DNA of 43,433 bases. Source: Rhodospirillaceae bacterium. GTDB taxonomy: Bacteria > Pseudomonadota > Alphaproteobacteria > UBA8366. The stretch spans positions 120,525-163,957 of the forward strand of contig PBOR01000017.1 in the NCBI GenBank assembly GCA_002724395.1, read 5' to 3'. The translations under genes and the position numbers were made by a program. Under the pieces are notes generated by a model, which saw nothing but the letters and a program-made list of their open reading frames with translations, was not told the origin of the DNA and did no database searches. Below are positions 29,034 to 38,813 of the stretch, piece after piece (the first letter of the stretch is position 1; the number at the start of each line of letters is the position of its first letter).

Positions 29034-29348
29034 TCACTGTGATTGACAAAGAAATGTTACCCTCGCCTTGGTGACAACCGGGCAATCATTATACACCAGA
29101 TCGTGGCTGAAAAATTTTACTCCAGCCCCAATATTTTTTTTACAAGATTTGGTCGCCAGCGCCTCAACAGACTGGCGTGTTGTCGTGTCGGCGTTATAGC
29201 AAATAGAAATATATTCTTGATCATTAGCACGCGGTAAACCAACTGGATTGGTGGTTAAAAAAGGCGCGCCACCCACTCTCGAAGCTTGCTCACAAGCCAC
29301 CAGCAATAGCAAAATGCTAGTTAAGATTGCAGTATTTCGATTTATCAT
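29034..29348 (-). CDS. Small lipoprotein of unknown function
   Basis: The 104-residue product has a lipoprotein signal peptide (MINRNTAILTSILLLLVAC) with the lipobox LVAC; Cys19 would be lipidated. The mature domain has four cysteines at 50, 69, 89 and 101 (ISICYN, KSCKKN, NDCPVV, FLCQSQ), which suggests two disulfides in the periplasm. The spacing of the cysteines and the ending with a beta-like TKARVTFLC are orderly, so this looks like a real small folded domain. It lies 33 bases downstream of the vWA gene on the same strand. I do not recognise a named family. Confidence 0.75.
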   Translation of the reverse strand: MINRNTAILTSILLLLVACEQASRVGGAPFLTTNPVGLPRANDQEYISICYNADTTTRQSVEALATKSCKKNIGAGVKFFSHDLVYNDCPVVTKARVTFLCQSQ

Positions 29349-29381
29349 TCGTCAATCCAAAATTCTCGCGCATCACACATT

Positions 29382-30559
29382 CTATCGTCCTAGTTCTCGC
29401 ATAGCTGCATCTAGTCCTTCAAGCGTTAGAGGAAACATCCGATCGTCCATTAGTTCCCGCATAATACGGATAGAGTCATAATAGTCCCACACACGTTCTC
29501 CTTGCGGATTCAGCCAAACCGCCTTTGAATAAACAGACAGTAATCGTTGCATCCACGTGCCACCAGGCTCTTCATTCCAGTGCTCTACACTACCGCCAGG
29601 GTAGGTGATTTCATAAGGGCTCATAGTAGCGTCACCTACGAATATCACCTTATAATCAGCAGGGTAGGTCCTAAGAACTTCCATTGTTTCAAGTTTTTCG
29701 CCATGACGGCGGCGATTATCTTTCCAGACCCCCTCATACAAGCAGTTATGAAAGTAAAAAAACTCCATATGCTTGAATTCCGCCCGCGCGGCCGAAACAG
29801 CTCCTCGCAAACCTTCACATGATCATCCATGGACCCGCCAGCGTCCAAGAATAGCAATACCTTCACCGTATTACGTTGTTCCGGCACCATACGAATATCT
29901 AAAAAGCCGCCATTATGTGCAGTCGATTTGATAGTATCCGGCAGATCAAGTTCTGTTTCCGCACCTTCTCGCGAAAACTTCCGCAGGCGACGCAGGGCTA
30001 CCTTGATATTACGTGTACCAATTTCAATAGAATCATCGAAATTGCGAAATTCGCGTTTATCCCAAACTTTAACCGCTCGACGATGACGAGATCTATCCTG
30101 TCCTATGCGCACACCTTCAGGATTATATCCATACGCACCAAACGGAGATTTACCCGCTGTGCCTATCCATTTGTTACCCCCTTGATGACGATCTTTTTGC
30201 TCTTCAAGTCTCTTTCTCAGCGTCTCCATTAGCTTTTCCCATCCGCCAAGACGATCGATTTCCGCTTTCTCCTCATCGGATAAGTGTAACTCAGCCAATT
30301 TGCGCAGCCACTCTTCAGGGATATCAGTCACAAGGTCTTCAGAGGTACTCTCAAGCCCCTTAAAAACACTGCCAAAAACTCGATCAAAACGATCAAGGTT
30401 GCGTTCATCCTTCACTAACGCTGCCCGACTCAGATAGTAAAAATCCTCAACCCGATAACTCGCGACACCCGCCTTCATCGCATCCATCAGCGTTAAGTAT
30501 TCCTTCAGCGAGACTGGAACACCTACATTTCTAAGTTCAAAAAAGAAATTTACAAACAC
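29382..30559 (-). pseudogene. von Willebrand factor A (CoxE-like) protein, one-base frameshift
   Basis: Two minus-strand frames join into one protein: 30559-29795 (255 codons up to CEELF) and then SAARAEFKHMEFFYFHNCLY onward to the TAG at 29382. Adding one T to the TTT run at 29797-29795 (plus-strand AAA) restores a 392-residue reading frame, the usual size for this vWA family. The metal-site motif is DAGGSMD (Asp239, Gly242, Ser243), and the second half has FVGDATMSPYEI. The partner MoxR ATPase gene is just upstream, so the pair probably acts as an AAA-plus-vWA chaperone for metal-enzyme or complex assembly. The fault may be a true recent mutation, a sequencing error in a short homopolymer, or, less likely, programmed slippage. 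AGGAG precedes the ATG. Confidence 0.88.
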
Positions 30560-30913
30560 TACTAATACTCCTACAGCGAGATATTAAGCAGTTCGAACTT
30601 ATTGGCAACAAGTCCATTATAAAAAAAGGTAATGGAAAATATTTTCATTATTATTGTATATTCTATATTTATATCAAATAAATATAATATTTTTTTGCAA
30701 ATTATTTACGATTATTTACTTGGTATATTATATTTAAAGTATGATTATTGCACGTGGACTTAGATTTAATGCTTTAATATCGAAGCAGAATCTATTTGGC
30801 GGACTTTCTAAAGCAACTGTCACATTTCCTAGAAATGGATTCAGTTAGTATCAACACTACACTAAATGCTTTGCGGGTTGAGCTTGAAGACAATTAAGCC
30901 ACGCTGATCAAGG
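30560..30913. other. AT-rich spacer between moxR and the vWA gene
   Basis: This 354-base gap is very AT-rich at 30618-30760 and interrupts a gene pair that is normally close together. It has a direct repeat ATTATTTAC at 30701-30709 and 30711-30719, ten bases apart. A possible 20-codon plus-strand ORF (30835-30897) has no supporting evidence. The minus-strand part near 30600 would have to carry the vWA promoter if the two genes are not cotranscribed. Confidence 0.55.
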
Positions 30914-31777
30914 TTAATTGCCACCCTGCTCTCGCCTAGCCATAAAGGCTAACCGCTCGAATAGCTGCACGTCCTGTTCATTCTTAAGCAAAGCACCATA
31001 TAGAGGCGGAATAAGTTTCTGCGTATCCTGACTGCGCAGCGCATCCGGCGGCAAATCCTCAACCATCAATAATTTTAGCCAATCCAATAATTCTGATGTC
31101 GAAGGACGCTTCTTTAAACCTGGTGTATCGCGAACATCATAAAAAACCTTAAGCGCATCTCGAACCAGAAAACTCTGAATATCGTGGAAATGCACATCAA
31201 TAATTTCGCGCATTGTGTCTTCTTCGGGGAAACTGATGTAATGGAAAAAACATCGACGCAGAAAGGCATCGGGTAACTCTTTTTCATTATTGGAGGTGAT
31301 GATCACTATGGGTCGCTGCTTGGCCACGATACGTTCTTGCGTTTCGTATACGAAGAACTCCATCCGATCCAACTCAAGCAGTAAATCATTGGGAAACTCA
31401 ATATCCGCTTTATCGATTTCATCAATCAACAATACAGACCGGTCCTTGGCAGTGAAGCCTTCCCACAATTTACCACGCATTATGTAATTGCTTATATCGT
31501 GTACACGGTCGTCGCCAAGCTGACTATCGCGAAGCCGTTTGACCGCATCATACTCATAGAGACCATGCTGCGCCTTGGTGGTAGATTTTATATGCCATTC
31601 TATCAGCGGCGCTTTAATTGCCTTCGCAACCTCATGGGCAAGAACCGTTTTGCCGGTTCCAGGCTCCCCTTTTATTAATAAAGGACGCTCTAGCGTAATA
31701 GCCGCGTTAACGGCAACCATCAAATTTTCTGTCGCGACATAATTTTTCGTGCCGTCGAACCGTATTTCTTCGCTCAT
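30914..31777 (-). CDS. MoxR-family AAA+ ATPase
   Basis: The 287-residue ATPase has Walker A GEPGTGKT at 37-44, Walker B VLLIDEIDKAD with Asp119/Glu120, and the sensor region IITSNNEKELPDAFLRRC. The C-terminal lid includes KKRPSTSELLDWLKLL. MoxR proteins act with vWA-domain partners to activate or assemble target enzymes and complexes (for example CbbQ/CbbO and CoxD/CoxE). The vWA partner lies downstream across the AT-rich spacer. The ATG at 31777 is two bases from the alaS stop, so it can be cotranscribed with alaS. Target is unknown; no CO dehydrogenase or Rubisco genes are in the window. Confidence 0.92.
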   Translation of the reverse strand: MSEEIRFDGTKNYVATENLMVAVNAAITLERPLLIKGEPGTGKTVLAHEVAKAIKAPLIEWHIKSTTKAQHGLYEYDAVKRLRDSQLGDDRVHDISNYIMRGKLWEGFTAKDRSVLLIDEIDKADIEFPNDLLLELDRMEFFVYETQERIVAKQRPIVIITSNNEKELPDAFLRRCFFHYISFPEEDTMREIIDVHFHDIQSFLVRDALKVFYDVRDTPGLKKRPSTSELLDWLKLLMVEDLPPDALRSQDTQKLIPPLYGALLKNEQDVQLFERLAFMARREQGGN

Positions 31778-31779
31778 TC

Positions 31780-34437
31780 TTATTCTGCCTCGTTTAAAGC
31801 CTTTTCAACATCAACTAATGCCTGTGCTGCACCGGTTACAGCAGCACCTCCGGTTTGAGCCATATCCGGTCTACCACCCCCACCCTTACCGCCAATTGCC
31901 GCGGCCCCAGCACGTACAAGTGCAACGGCGTCCACACGATCGGTCAAATCATCCGTAACACCGACCACCAAAGACGCTTTTGGACCGTTCACGGCCGCTA
32001 TACACACAACACCAGAGCCGATTTGGACTTTCAGCATATCGACGAGCGGCTTTAATTCTTTAGCTGTAATAGTATCAACATGGCGTGCAATGAAATTAAT
32101 TCCTGCTACTTCCTTAACATCGCCACTGTCGGCATTATTCCCCGCCCCAGTAGCAATTTTCTGACGCAAAACAGATACTTCGCGTTCTAACTCGCGCCGT
32201 TCTTCTAGGAGGGACTTGATTCTGTTTGGTAAATCTGCAAACGCAGCCTTCATATTGAAAGCAGCATCTAGCAATAAATTCTCCTGGTTCGCAATGTGCC
32301 TTAAGGCGGCTTCGCCGGTTATAGCTTCAATGCGGCGCACCCCCGCCGCAACGGCACTTTCAGATACGATCTTGAAAAATCCAATATCACCTGCTCGGGA
32401 AACATGAGTACCACCGCAGAGCTCTGTGGAAAAGGCTTCCCCACCATCACCTAAATCACCCATCGAGACGACACGTACTTCTGCGCCATACTTTTCACCA
32501 AAAAGCGCGAGTGCACCTGTCTCTTCAGCATCTTTAGGCGTCATCAATCGTGTTTCAACCGGAGCATTAATGCGTATTTGTGCGTTCACCTCACTCTCCA
32601 CCGCAAGCAAAAGGTCACGATCAATAGCCTTCGGGTGGCTAAAATCGAACCTTAAGTGATCGGGCGAAACTAGCGATCCTTTTTGCGTAACATGATCGCC
32701 AAGCTGGTCGCGCAAAGCAGCATGCATCAAATGAGTAACGGAATGATTAGCGCGCAACTTTTGGCGCCGTTTCCCGTCAACCTTTAAATCAACTGTATCT
32801 CCCTCAGTCAATTTTCCCTTAATGATTCTGCCCATGTGGACATGCATTACATCGAGCTTTTTCTGAACATCACTGATTTCAATGACTGCGCCGCTGGAAG
32901 TTTCCGCTAGGCCAGTATCACCTTGCTGTCCACCAGACTCTCCGTAGAAAGGTGTTTGATTCACCGTAAAGATGATATCTTCTCCTTCTACTGCCGAATC
33001 ATGGCGTTGACCGTCTGATATGATAGCGTTCACGACACCTTCGGCACGCTCAGTTTCGTACCCAAGAAATTCCGTTGCCCCCGCTTCTTCGTGAACAGCA
33101 AACCAAATCTTTTCGGTTGTCGCGTCTCCCGATCCTGCCCACGCCTTGCGGGCTGCTGCTCTTTGGCCCTCCATCGCAGTATCGAAGCCCTCATGATCAA
33201 CTGTTTGCCCGTGCCCACGCAAAATATCTTGCGTAAGGTCTAGAGGGAAACCATAGGTGTCATAGAGCTTGAAAGCCACGTCGCCAGGCAATGTCCCATC
33301 ACTAGGAATCTTTGCCGCTTCATCCTCCAGCAATCTAAGACCACGCGCCAACATATCTTGGAACCGTTCTTCCTCTAATTTAAAGGTTTCAGTTATTAAT
33401 GCTTCCGCACGGCTTAAATCGGGGTAATGCTGCCCCATAGCCATTACCAGCGTTGGAACCAAACGGTACATTAAAGCGTCCTTGCATTCCAGAAGATGGG
33501 CATGGCGCATGGCACGGCGCATGATACGGCGTAAAACATACCCACGGCCTTCATTTGACGGAAGCACACCATCGGCAATCAAAAAACTACAGGACCTTAG
33601 GTGATCCGCAATCACGCGATGGGAAATTGCACCTTTTCCATCGGGGTCACTATTACTTGCCTCTGCTGATGCCTCAATGAGCGACCGCATAAGGTCGATT
33701 TTATAATTATCGTGAGTGCCCTGAAGTGCGGCCGCCATTCGCTCTAACCCCATCCCAGTGTCTATTGAAGGTTTTGGAAGTGCCAGTCGTTTTTCCGGCG
33801 CAACTTGATCATACTGCATGAAAACTAGGTTCCAGATTTCGACGAACCGGTCGCCATCCTCCTCAGGCGTCCCCGGCGGTCCTCCGGCAATATGATCCCC
33901 ATGGTCAAAGAAAATTTCGGAACACGGCCCACAAGGACCCGTATCACCCATAGCCCAAAAATTATCTGATGTTGCGATTCGAATAATTTTATCTTCTGCT
34001 ACTCCCGCTATCTTTTTCCAAAGAGCCGCTGCGTCTTCATCGTCTTGATAAACCGTGACTAGTATCCTGTCCTTATCGAGACCGAATTCATCAGTCACCA
34101 AAGACCATGCACTTTCAATCGCATGTTCCTTAAAATAATCACCAAAGGAAAAATTGCCGAGCATCTCGAAAAAAGTATGATGTCGCGCCGTATGTCCAAC
34201 ATTCTCCAGATCATTATGCTTACCTCCGGCTCGCACGCATTTCTGCGATGTTGTTGCACGGCTATAGGGGCGCTGCTCAACGCCGGTAAAGACATTCTTA
34301 AACTGCACCATCCCTGCGTTAGTAAACATTAGCGTCGGATCGTTACGCGGTACTAATGATGAAGAGTCAACCTCTGCATGCCCGTCTCGCTTGAAGTACT
34401 CAAGGAATGCAGTGCGTATTTCGTTAGTACTCGTCAT
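31780..34437 (-). CDS. alaS: Alanyl-tRNA synthetase
   Basis: AlaRS charges tRNA-Ala and has an editing domain that removes Ser and Gly. With the ATG at 34437 it has 885 residues, the usual length; the start [20 protein letters not shown] is typical, so the longer form from 34476 is rejected. Class II motifs appear in [15 protein letters not shown] and GMGLERMA. The editing-site zinc ligands are His565 and His569 (HSVTH) and Cys674 and His678 (CGGTH). The C-terminal C-Ala domain has [15 protein letters not shown]. It follows recA on the same strand after a terminator, a common alphaproteobacterial order. Confidence 0.97.
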   Translation of the reverse strand: MTSTNEIRTAFLEYFKRDGHAEVDSSSLVPRNDPTLMFTNAGMVQFKNVFTGVEQRPYSRATTSQKCVRAGGKHNDLENVGHTARHHTFFEMLGNFSFGDYFKEHAIESAWSLVTDEFGLDKDRILVTVYQDDEDAAALWKKIAGVAEDKIIRIATSDNFWAMGDTGPCGPCSEIFFDHGDHIAGGPPGTPEEDGDRFVEIWNLVFMQYDQVAPEKRLALPKPSIDTGMGLERMAAALQGTHDNYKIDLMRSLIEASAEASNSDPDGKGAISHRVIADHLRSCSFLIADGVLPSNEGRGYVLRRIMRRAMRHAHLLECKDALMYRLVPTLVMAMGQHYPDLSRAEALITETFKLEEERFQDMLARGLRLLEDEAAKIPSDGTLPGDVAFKLYDTYGFPLDLTQDILRGHGQTVDHEGFDTAMEGQRAAARKAWAGSGDATTEKIWFAVHEEAGATEFLGYETERAEGVVNAIISDGQRHDSAVEGEDIIFTVNQTPFYGESGGQQGDTGLAETSSGAVIEISDVQKKLDVMHVHMGRIIKGKLTEGDTVDLKVDGKRRQKLRANHSVTHLMHAALRDQLGDHVTQKGSLVSPDHLRFDFSHPKAIDRDLLLAVESEVNAQIRINAPVETRLMTPKDAEETGALALFGEKYGAEVRVVSMGDLGDGGEAFSTELCGGTHVSRAGDIGFFKIVSESAVAAGVRRIEAITGEAALRHIANQENLLLDAAFNMKAAFADLPNRIKSLLEERRELEREVSVLRQKIATGAGNNADSGDVKEVAGINFIARHVDTITAKELKPLVDMLKVQIGSGVVCIAAVNGPKASLVVGVTDDLTDRVDAVALVRAGAAAIGGKGGGGRPDMAQTGGAAVTGAAQALVDVEKALNEAE

Positions 34438-34637
34438 TAAGTCACATTTTGCATGAGAAGACCCCGTGAACACCAATATCTGGCTAGATTACTTTACTGC
34501 CAAAGTCGCGGTTTTAACTTGGTGCTGACGACCTGTCCAGTAATCCGGACAACGGATATAGCCAAATAACTAGCCGAAACTGGGTAGAGTTGGGTGAAGG
34601 GCACGACCTAGGAGCACTAGACTGATTAGGTCAGAAA

Positions 34638-34663
34638 GGCCCCAGGGTATATTCCCCAGGGCC
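34638..34663 (-). terminator. Rho-independent terminator of recA
   Basis: On the minus strand GGCCC-TG-GGG-AATATA-CCC-TG-GGGCC folds into a hairpin with a small symmetric internal loop, and TTTCT follows. It lies about 50 bases after the recA stop and separates recA from alaS, so alaS probably needs its own promoter or readthrough. Confidence 0.7.
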
Positions 34664-34711
34664 ATATTATTGCAAATATATTAACCAAACCATATGCTTG
34701 GATCAAAAGTT

Positions 34712-35842
34712 CTACTTTTCAATGGGCAACTCTTTAGGCAACCCGGCTGTCGCTAAATCTTCATTTTCCGATTCGCCATCATTTATTTCTAAGCCACCAC
34801 CTTCTAGCATGACTTCGGTCAGAATGCCGGCGCTTTGCCTGACGCGTTGCTCAATATCAATAGCTATTTCTACATTTTCTTTGAGGAAGGTCTTGGCATT
34901 TTCGCGACCCTGACCAATCCGCTGATCTCCATAAGAAAACCATGCACCGGATTTCTCGATAATTCCCGCATTTACACCTAGATCTAACAATTCTCCAGTT
35001 TTAGAAATGCCTTCGCCATACATAATATCAAATTCGATAACCTTAAACGGCGGTGCCACTTTGTTTTTAACTACCTTTACTCTGGTCTGGTTACCAACGA
35101 TATCATCTTTATCCTTAATTGCACCAATCCTACGGATATCGAGGCGAACACTGGAATAAAACTTAAGTGCATTACCACCGGTTGTAGTTTCTGGGCTGCC
35201 GAACATAACGCCAATTTTCATCCGGATTTGATTAATGAAAATCACCATAGTGTGTGATCGCGAAATAGACCCCGTAAGCTTGCGTAATGCTTGGCTCATA
35301 AGCCGTGCATGCAAACCCACGTGATGATCTCCCATCTCACCTTCTAGTTCAGCCCGTGGAACAAGAGCTGCTACCGAGTCAACGACAAGTATATCCAAAG
35401 CACCAGAGCGTACCAACGTATCAGCAATTTCTAAGGCCTGCTCGCCCGCATCTGGTTGAGATATCAATAAGTCGTCAAGATTCACACCTAGTTTTTTTGC
35501 GTAAGACGGATATAGGGCATGCTCTGCATCTAAAAATGCGCATGTACCTCCAGTTTTCTGGGCCTCAGCAATAACATGCAATGCTAAAGTCGTTTTACCC
35601 GAACTCTCCGGACCATAGATTTCAATAATGCGCCCACGAGGCAAACCGCCAATGCCAAGCGCTATATCCAACCCCAGTGACCCGGTAGATACAGATTCAA
35701 TATCAACAGCCTGATCATTTTGGCCCAACTTCATTATAGAGCCTTTGCCGTAGGACCGTTCAATTTGTCCCAGCGCGGCTTCCAAGGCTTTCTGCTTATC
35801 CATATTATCCTTTTCGACGAGGCGTAATGCTGCTTGCGACAT
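34712..35842 (-). CDS. recA: Recombinase RecA
   Basis: RecA forms filaments on single-stranded DNA, drives strand exchange and triggers LexA self-cleavage. The 376-residue protein has Walker A GPESSGKT at 77-84, the [10 protein letters not shown] motif, Walker [15 protein letters not shown] and loop L2 around [20 protein letters not shown] kept the start at 35842 ([11 protein letters not shown]) because alphaproteobacterial RecA proteins share this N-terminal stretch and AAGGA precedes it; the inner Met14 is less likely. The C-terminus is acidic as usual ([13 protein letters not shown]). A LexA box and a promoter candidate lie upstream. Confidence 0.98.
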   Translation of the reverse strand: MSQAALRLVEKDNMDKQKALEAALGQIERSYGKGSIMKLGQNDQAVDIESVSTGSLGLDIALGIGGLPRGRIIEIYGPESSGKTTLALHVIAEAQKTGGTCAFLDAEHALYPSYAKKLGVNLDDLLISQPDAGEQALEIADTLVRSGALDILVVDSVAALVPRAELEGEMGDHHVGLHARLMSQALRKLTGSISRSHTMVIFINQIRMKIGVMFGSPETTTGGNALKFYSSVRLDIRRIGAIKDKDDIVGNQTRVKVVKNKVAPPFKVIEFDIMYGEGISKTGELLDLGVNAGIIEKSGAWFSYGDQRIGQGRENAKTFLKENVEIAIDIEQRVRQSAGILTEVMLEGGGLEINDGESENEDLATAGLPKELPIEK

Positions 35843-35934
35843 ATGACATCCCTTTCCTTATTTCATAGCGGCCCCGAGCTTGCAACCAAACCTGGATCCG
35901 CACACAAATTTAAATTCTCATTTTCTGACGAAAC

Positions 35935-35962
35935 AATGTACGCGGTTTGTTCTTTTTTACAA
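35935..35962 (-). promoter_or_regulatory. Candidate recA promoter
   Basis: On the minus strand TTGTAA (35962-35957) and TACATT (35940-35935) are spaced by 16 bases, a fair -35/-10 pair. The LexA box directly abuts the -35 element, which is the arrangement expected for SOS repression. The leader to the ATG would be about 85 bases. Confidence 0.45.
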
Positions 35963-35977
35963 GTTCTTTTTTTGTTC
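35963..35977 (-). promoter_or_regulatory. LexA (SOS) box before recA
   Basis: The plus strand reads GTTC-TTTTTTT-GTTC, which is GAAC-N7-GAAC on the recA strand and matches the alphaproteobacterial LexA operator exactly. A third GTTC lies at 35949-35952, ten bases from the first half-site, and may extend binding. The position next to the -35 candidate fits repression of recA by LexA. Confidence 0.78.
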
Positions 35978-36196
35978 TTTACGGACAAAGGGAATAAATA
36001 CTAATAATCAGTCATTTATAGGATAATAATTTTGGCAACTGTATCTTATCCAGTTTCATAATTACGGCCAATCATTGAAGCCTTGAATATCCAAGCAAAT
36101 TCTTTGGGCCTAAGCAATTAAGCTCAAATAATGAGATTCTCGCTATCATCTAATTTTTTCGTTATCGATTCTTCCATAAAGTGGAAAATAAAAATG

Positions 36197-36215
36197 ACCA
36201 TCAAATATTGATGGT
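36197..36215. terminator. Terminator hairpin after flhB
   Basis: ACCATCAA and TTGATGGT form a perfect 8-bp stem with a three-base loop. On the minus strand it is followed by CATTTTTATTTT, and on the plus strand by TTTT, so it can work in both directions. It lies 67 bases after the flhB stop and should end the flgB-flhB transcript. Confidence 0.75.
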
Positions 36216-36282
36216 TTTTGCACGCTGCCGTAATTATCGCAGTACTATTTACTTGTGACACAATATTGCTTAACGCCGAACG

Positions 36283-37374
36283 CTAATCCATTCCCGCTTC
36301 AGCGGAATGACCATTACTTTTGAGACCCCAAACGTAACTAATAACTTCGGCAACTGCTTGATAATGTTCGGGCGGCACCTCTTCGTCCAAATCAACACTG
36401 GCAAACAATGCACGTGCTAAGGGCGGATTCTCGACAATTGTAATATCATTTTCTTCAGCGATCTCGCGAATTTTTAACGCGATAAAGTCCTGTCCCTTAG
36501 CGGTCACTCTGGGAGCCTCCATTTCATCTAAATCGTATTTCAGGGCAACCGCATAATGAGTAGGGTTAGTGATCACCACATCGGCATCAGGCACCGAGGA
36601 CATCATGCGCTGACGGGCCCGGTCTTGGCGAATTTGGCGTAGCCGTTGCTTTGCCGTCGGATCACCTTCTGCTTGTTTATGTTCTTCTTTGACCTCTTGC
36701 TTGGTCATCCGAAGTTCTTTCTTGTGTCGAAAGCGTTGATAAATCAGATCCGCTATTGCGATGACCGCCAACACAGCAAGAATCGCAATCAACATTGTAA
36801 TTAATGTTTCATGGAGAATATTTAGAAAGTCCGGGATTGAATAATTAGTCAATGAATCAAGCCCGGGCAGCATTGGTAACACCGGCAAGACACCAATGAT
36901 GGCAACAACGCTAATCTTCAAAATACCTTTGACGAATTCATTTAGCTGATTGACCGAGGCCAATCGCTTTATGCCTTTTAAAGGACTTATTTTCTCAGCT
37001 TTAATACCAATCGCTTTGGGCGAGAGAACAGGTCCATTCTGAATCAGCGGCGCGGCTGCGGAGACGAATACCAGCATTGCCAATGGCCAAAATAATGCAG
37101 CACCAACATTCATGAGGGTTTGGGCAAATACTGCAAAAATATCTTTCGGATGCAGAATAAATATGTGTGGTGCCTCAACGAATGGCACCAGGGCTAGTTT
37201 AACCTCACGCATTGCGGCAGGGAAAACCATTATAGTCAAAATACCGCCAGTAAGCAGGATCAGCCAGGTGTTGATTTCCCGACTAATCGCCACATTACCC
37301 CGCTCCCGAGCTTCACTAAGCTTTTTCGGTGTGGGTTCTTCGGTCTTTTGTGATTGGTCGGCTTGTTCGGCCAT
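36283..37374 (-). CDS. flhB: Flagellar export apparatus protein FlhB
   Basis: FlhB is the substrate-specificity switch of the flagellar type III export gate in the inner membrane. The 363-residue protein has the basic N-terminus (KTEEPTPKKLSEARERGNV), four membrane helices between about 35 and 210, and a cytoplasmic domain with the self-cleavage motif Asn270-Pro271-Thr272-His273 in VITNPTHYAVALKYD. Cleavage between Asn270 and Pro271 switches export from rod/hook to filament proteins. It is the last gene of the flgB-flgC-fliE-fliQ-fliR-flhB unit, 30 bases after fliR. A separate protein homologous to its C-terminal domain is encoded at 40272-40670. Confidence 0.97.
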   Translation of the reverse strand: MAEQADQSQKTEEPTPKKLSEARERGNVAISREINTWLILLTGGILTIMVFPAAMREVKLALVPFVEAPHIFILHPKDIFAVFAQTLMNVGAALFWPLAMLVFVSAAAPLIQNGPVLSPKAIGIKAEKISPLKGIKRLASVNQLNEFVKGILKISVVAIIGVLPVLPMLPGLDSLTNYSIPDFLNILHETLITMLIAILAVLAVIAIADLIYQRFRHKKELRMTKQEVKEEHKQAEGDPTAKQRLRQIRQDRARQRMMSSVPDADVVITNPTHYAVALKYDLDEMEAPRVTAKGQDFIALKIREIAEENDITIVENPPLARALFASVDLDEEVPPEHYQAVAEVISYVWGLKSNGHSAEAGMD

Positions 37375-37404
37375 TAACCTTCTCTCTAGCTCCCGTTCCG
37401 CCCC

Positions 37405-38169
37405 TTAAACAGGTGCTAGGAACCGCCCCATGTTGGATCCAAAATAGTTAAGAAACCACAAAAGTCCCGCCGGAAAAGCAATTAGCATCACGAATAATCC
37501 AATCCAGATTTGCACTGGTAACGCCACAAAGAAAACCGGCAGCTGCGGATTTAGACGCGCAAGTAAACCAAGACCAACATAAAAAAGTATGCCCACAAAC
37601 AAAAACGGCGTAGCAATTTGAAATCCAAGTAAGAAGCTTTGCGCGACAAACCTCGCAAATGTATCGGCCAAATCACCAAACTCGGGCACTGCCCCGGGAA
37701 TAAATAGTGTATAGCTATCTGCCACAGCCATCAGCATAACGTGATGAGTATCGGTTAAAAAAATTAGTAGCATGCCCAATATAGATAAGAAAACCGCCGG
37801 CAACCCCCCAGTATCGGACAAAAGTGGATTAAAAAGTAACGCATTCGCAAAGCCGGCATAAAATCCCAAAATCGTTCCTGCCGTCGCCAAGCTGCTGATA
37901 ATAACGCGCGCAATACCACCGATAAAAAAACCGATTATCATCTCGCCTCCCACCAACAAAACAAGAGAAATCGCCTGAGCCGGCGGAGGCGGCATATTAC
38001 TCTCCAAAACTGGCCCCAACACAACCGTCATCGTAAAAGCTATTAAGAGACGTATCCTCGGTGAAACATAGGATTCCCCGAACCCAGGCATAACGGCTAG
38101 AGCCGCACCCACACGAGTAAAAACCAAAAAATAGACAAAAACTTCGGCGGGGAGTAATTCCTGTAGCAT
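37405..38169 (-). CDS. fliR: Flagellar export gate protein FliR
   Basis: FliR, with FliP and FliQ, forms the helical export gate core. The 254-residue protein is almost wholly hydrophobic, with about six membrane segments, and shows RVGAALAVMPGFGESYVSPRIR near the N-terminus and GGEMIIGFFIGG in the middle, both typical. It starts six bases after the fliQ stop. Confidence 0.95.
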   Translation of the reverse strand: MLQELLPAEVFVYFLVFTRVGAALAVMPGFGESYVSPRIRLLIAFTMTVVLGPVLESNMPPPPAQAISLVLLVGGEMIIGFFIGGIARVIISSLATAGTILGFYAGFANALLFNPLLSDTGGLPAVFLSILGMLLIFLTDTHHVMLMAVADSYTLFIPGAVPEFGDLADTFARFVAQSFLLGFQIATPFLFVGILFYVGLGLLARLNPQLPVFFVALPVQIWIGLFVMLIAFPAGLLWFLNYFGSNMGRFLAPV

Positions 38170-38175
38170 GAGGCG

Positions 38176-38442
38176 CTAAGTAACACCGATAATTCTATCT
38201 ACAATACCTTCCATATACTTCGACATCGTTCCAAACATGAAAGGCAACAAGATAATTAACGAAACAAAGACCGCAAGAATCTTCGGTACAAAGGTAAGCG
38301 ACATTTCTTGAATGGATGTCAGTGCTTGGAAAATAGCGATTACTAGACCAACGACCAAACCGATCAACATGATCGGCGACGCCACCTTTAACATGACCAA
38401 AACCGATTCACGGGCAAATTGGATAAACTGTGTTTCGTCCAT
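38176..38442 (-). CDS. fliQ: Flagellar export gate protein FliQ
   Basis: The 88-residue protein has two membrane helices (VLMLKVASPIMLIGLVVGLV and ILAVFVSLIILLPFMFG) joined by the conserved loop FQALTSIQEMSLTFVPK. It packs around FliP and FliR in the export gate. It lies between fliE and fliR. Confidence 0.95.
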   Translation of the reverse strand: MDETQFIQFARESVLVMLKVASPIMLIGLVVGLVIAIFQALTSIQEMSLTFVPKILAVFVSLIILLPFMFGTMSKYMEGIVDRIIGVT

Positions 38443-38473
38443 CGAGACTTTCTGCCCTTCCCTGGATAAGTCT

Positions 38474-38782
38474 TTAAATCGGCATCCTAAGAATTTCTTG
38501 ATAGGCGGCCATTACCCGGTCTCGCACAGCTACAACTGTTTGCAATGTGGTTTCCGCATTTGTAACCGCCATGACTACATCCGTTACATCTGCTTCACCA
38601 GCAATTGCGGCAGCGGTAGCATTCTCAGCCGCGCGACCAGTTTCTAGCATATCCTTTGAGGCAGACTTAAGCATTTCAGCAAAAGTGCCGGTCTTTGGTC
38701 CTTCGGGCGCGGATATACCCTCTGAACCAAGAGATTGCGCGCGTTTAAATGCATTGATCGCTTCCGTTGGGCTAACTGCCAT
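38474..38782 (-). CDS. fliE: Flagellar hook-basal body protein FliE
   Basis: FliE joins the MS ring/export gate to the proximal rod. The 102-residue protein has the conserved C-terminal helix region: VTDVVMAVTNAETTLQTVVAVRDRVMAAYQEILRMPI, read here in parts (VVMAVTNAETTLQTV, RDRVMAAYQEILRM). It follows flgC by 31 bases. Confidence 0.94.
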   Translation of the reverse strand: MAVSPTEAINAFKRAQSLGSEGISAPEGPKTGTFAEMLKSASKDMLETGRAAENATAAAIAGEADVTDVVMAVTNAETTLQTVVAVRDRVMAAYQEILRMPI

Positions 38783-38813
38783 TCACTTATTCCCCGTTCT
38801 AAATCCAGTACTC

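Larger units (their letters stand above)
35843..36282. other. Intergenic region between flhB and recA
   Basis: This 440-base gap contains the recA promoter and LexA box (35935-35977) at the recA end and the flhB terminator hairpin (36197-36215) at the flhB end. The middle part, about 35980-36190, is AT-rich with no gene, repeat or RNA that I can recognise. Confidence 0.6.

Noticed and set aside
30835-30897. Possible 20-residue ORF on the plus strand in the AT-rich spacer
   Set aside because: Too short, no ribosome site and no similarity; expected by chance.
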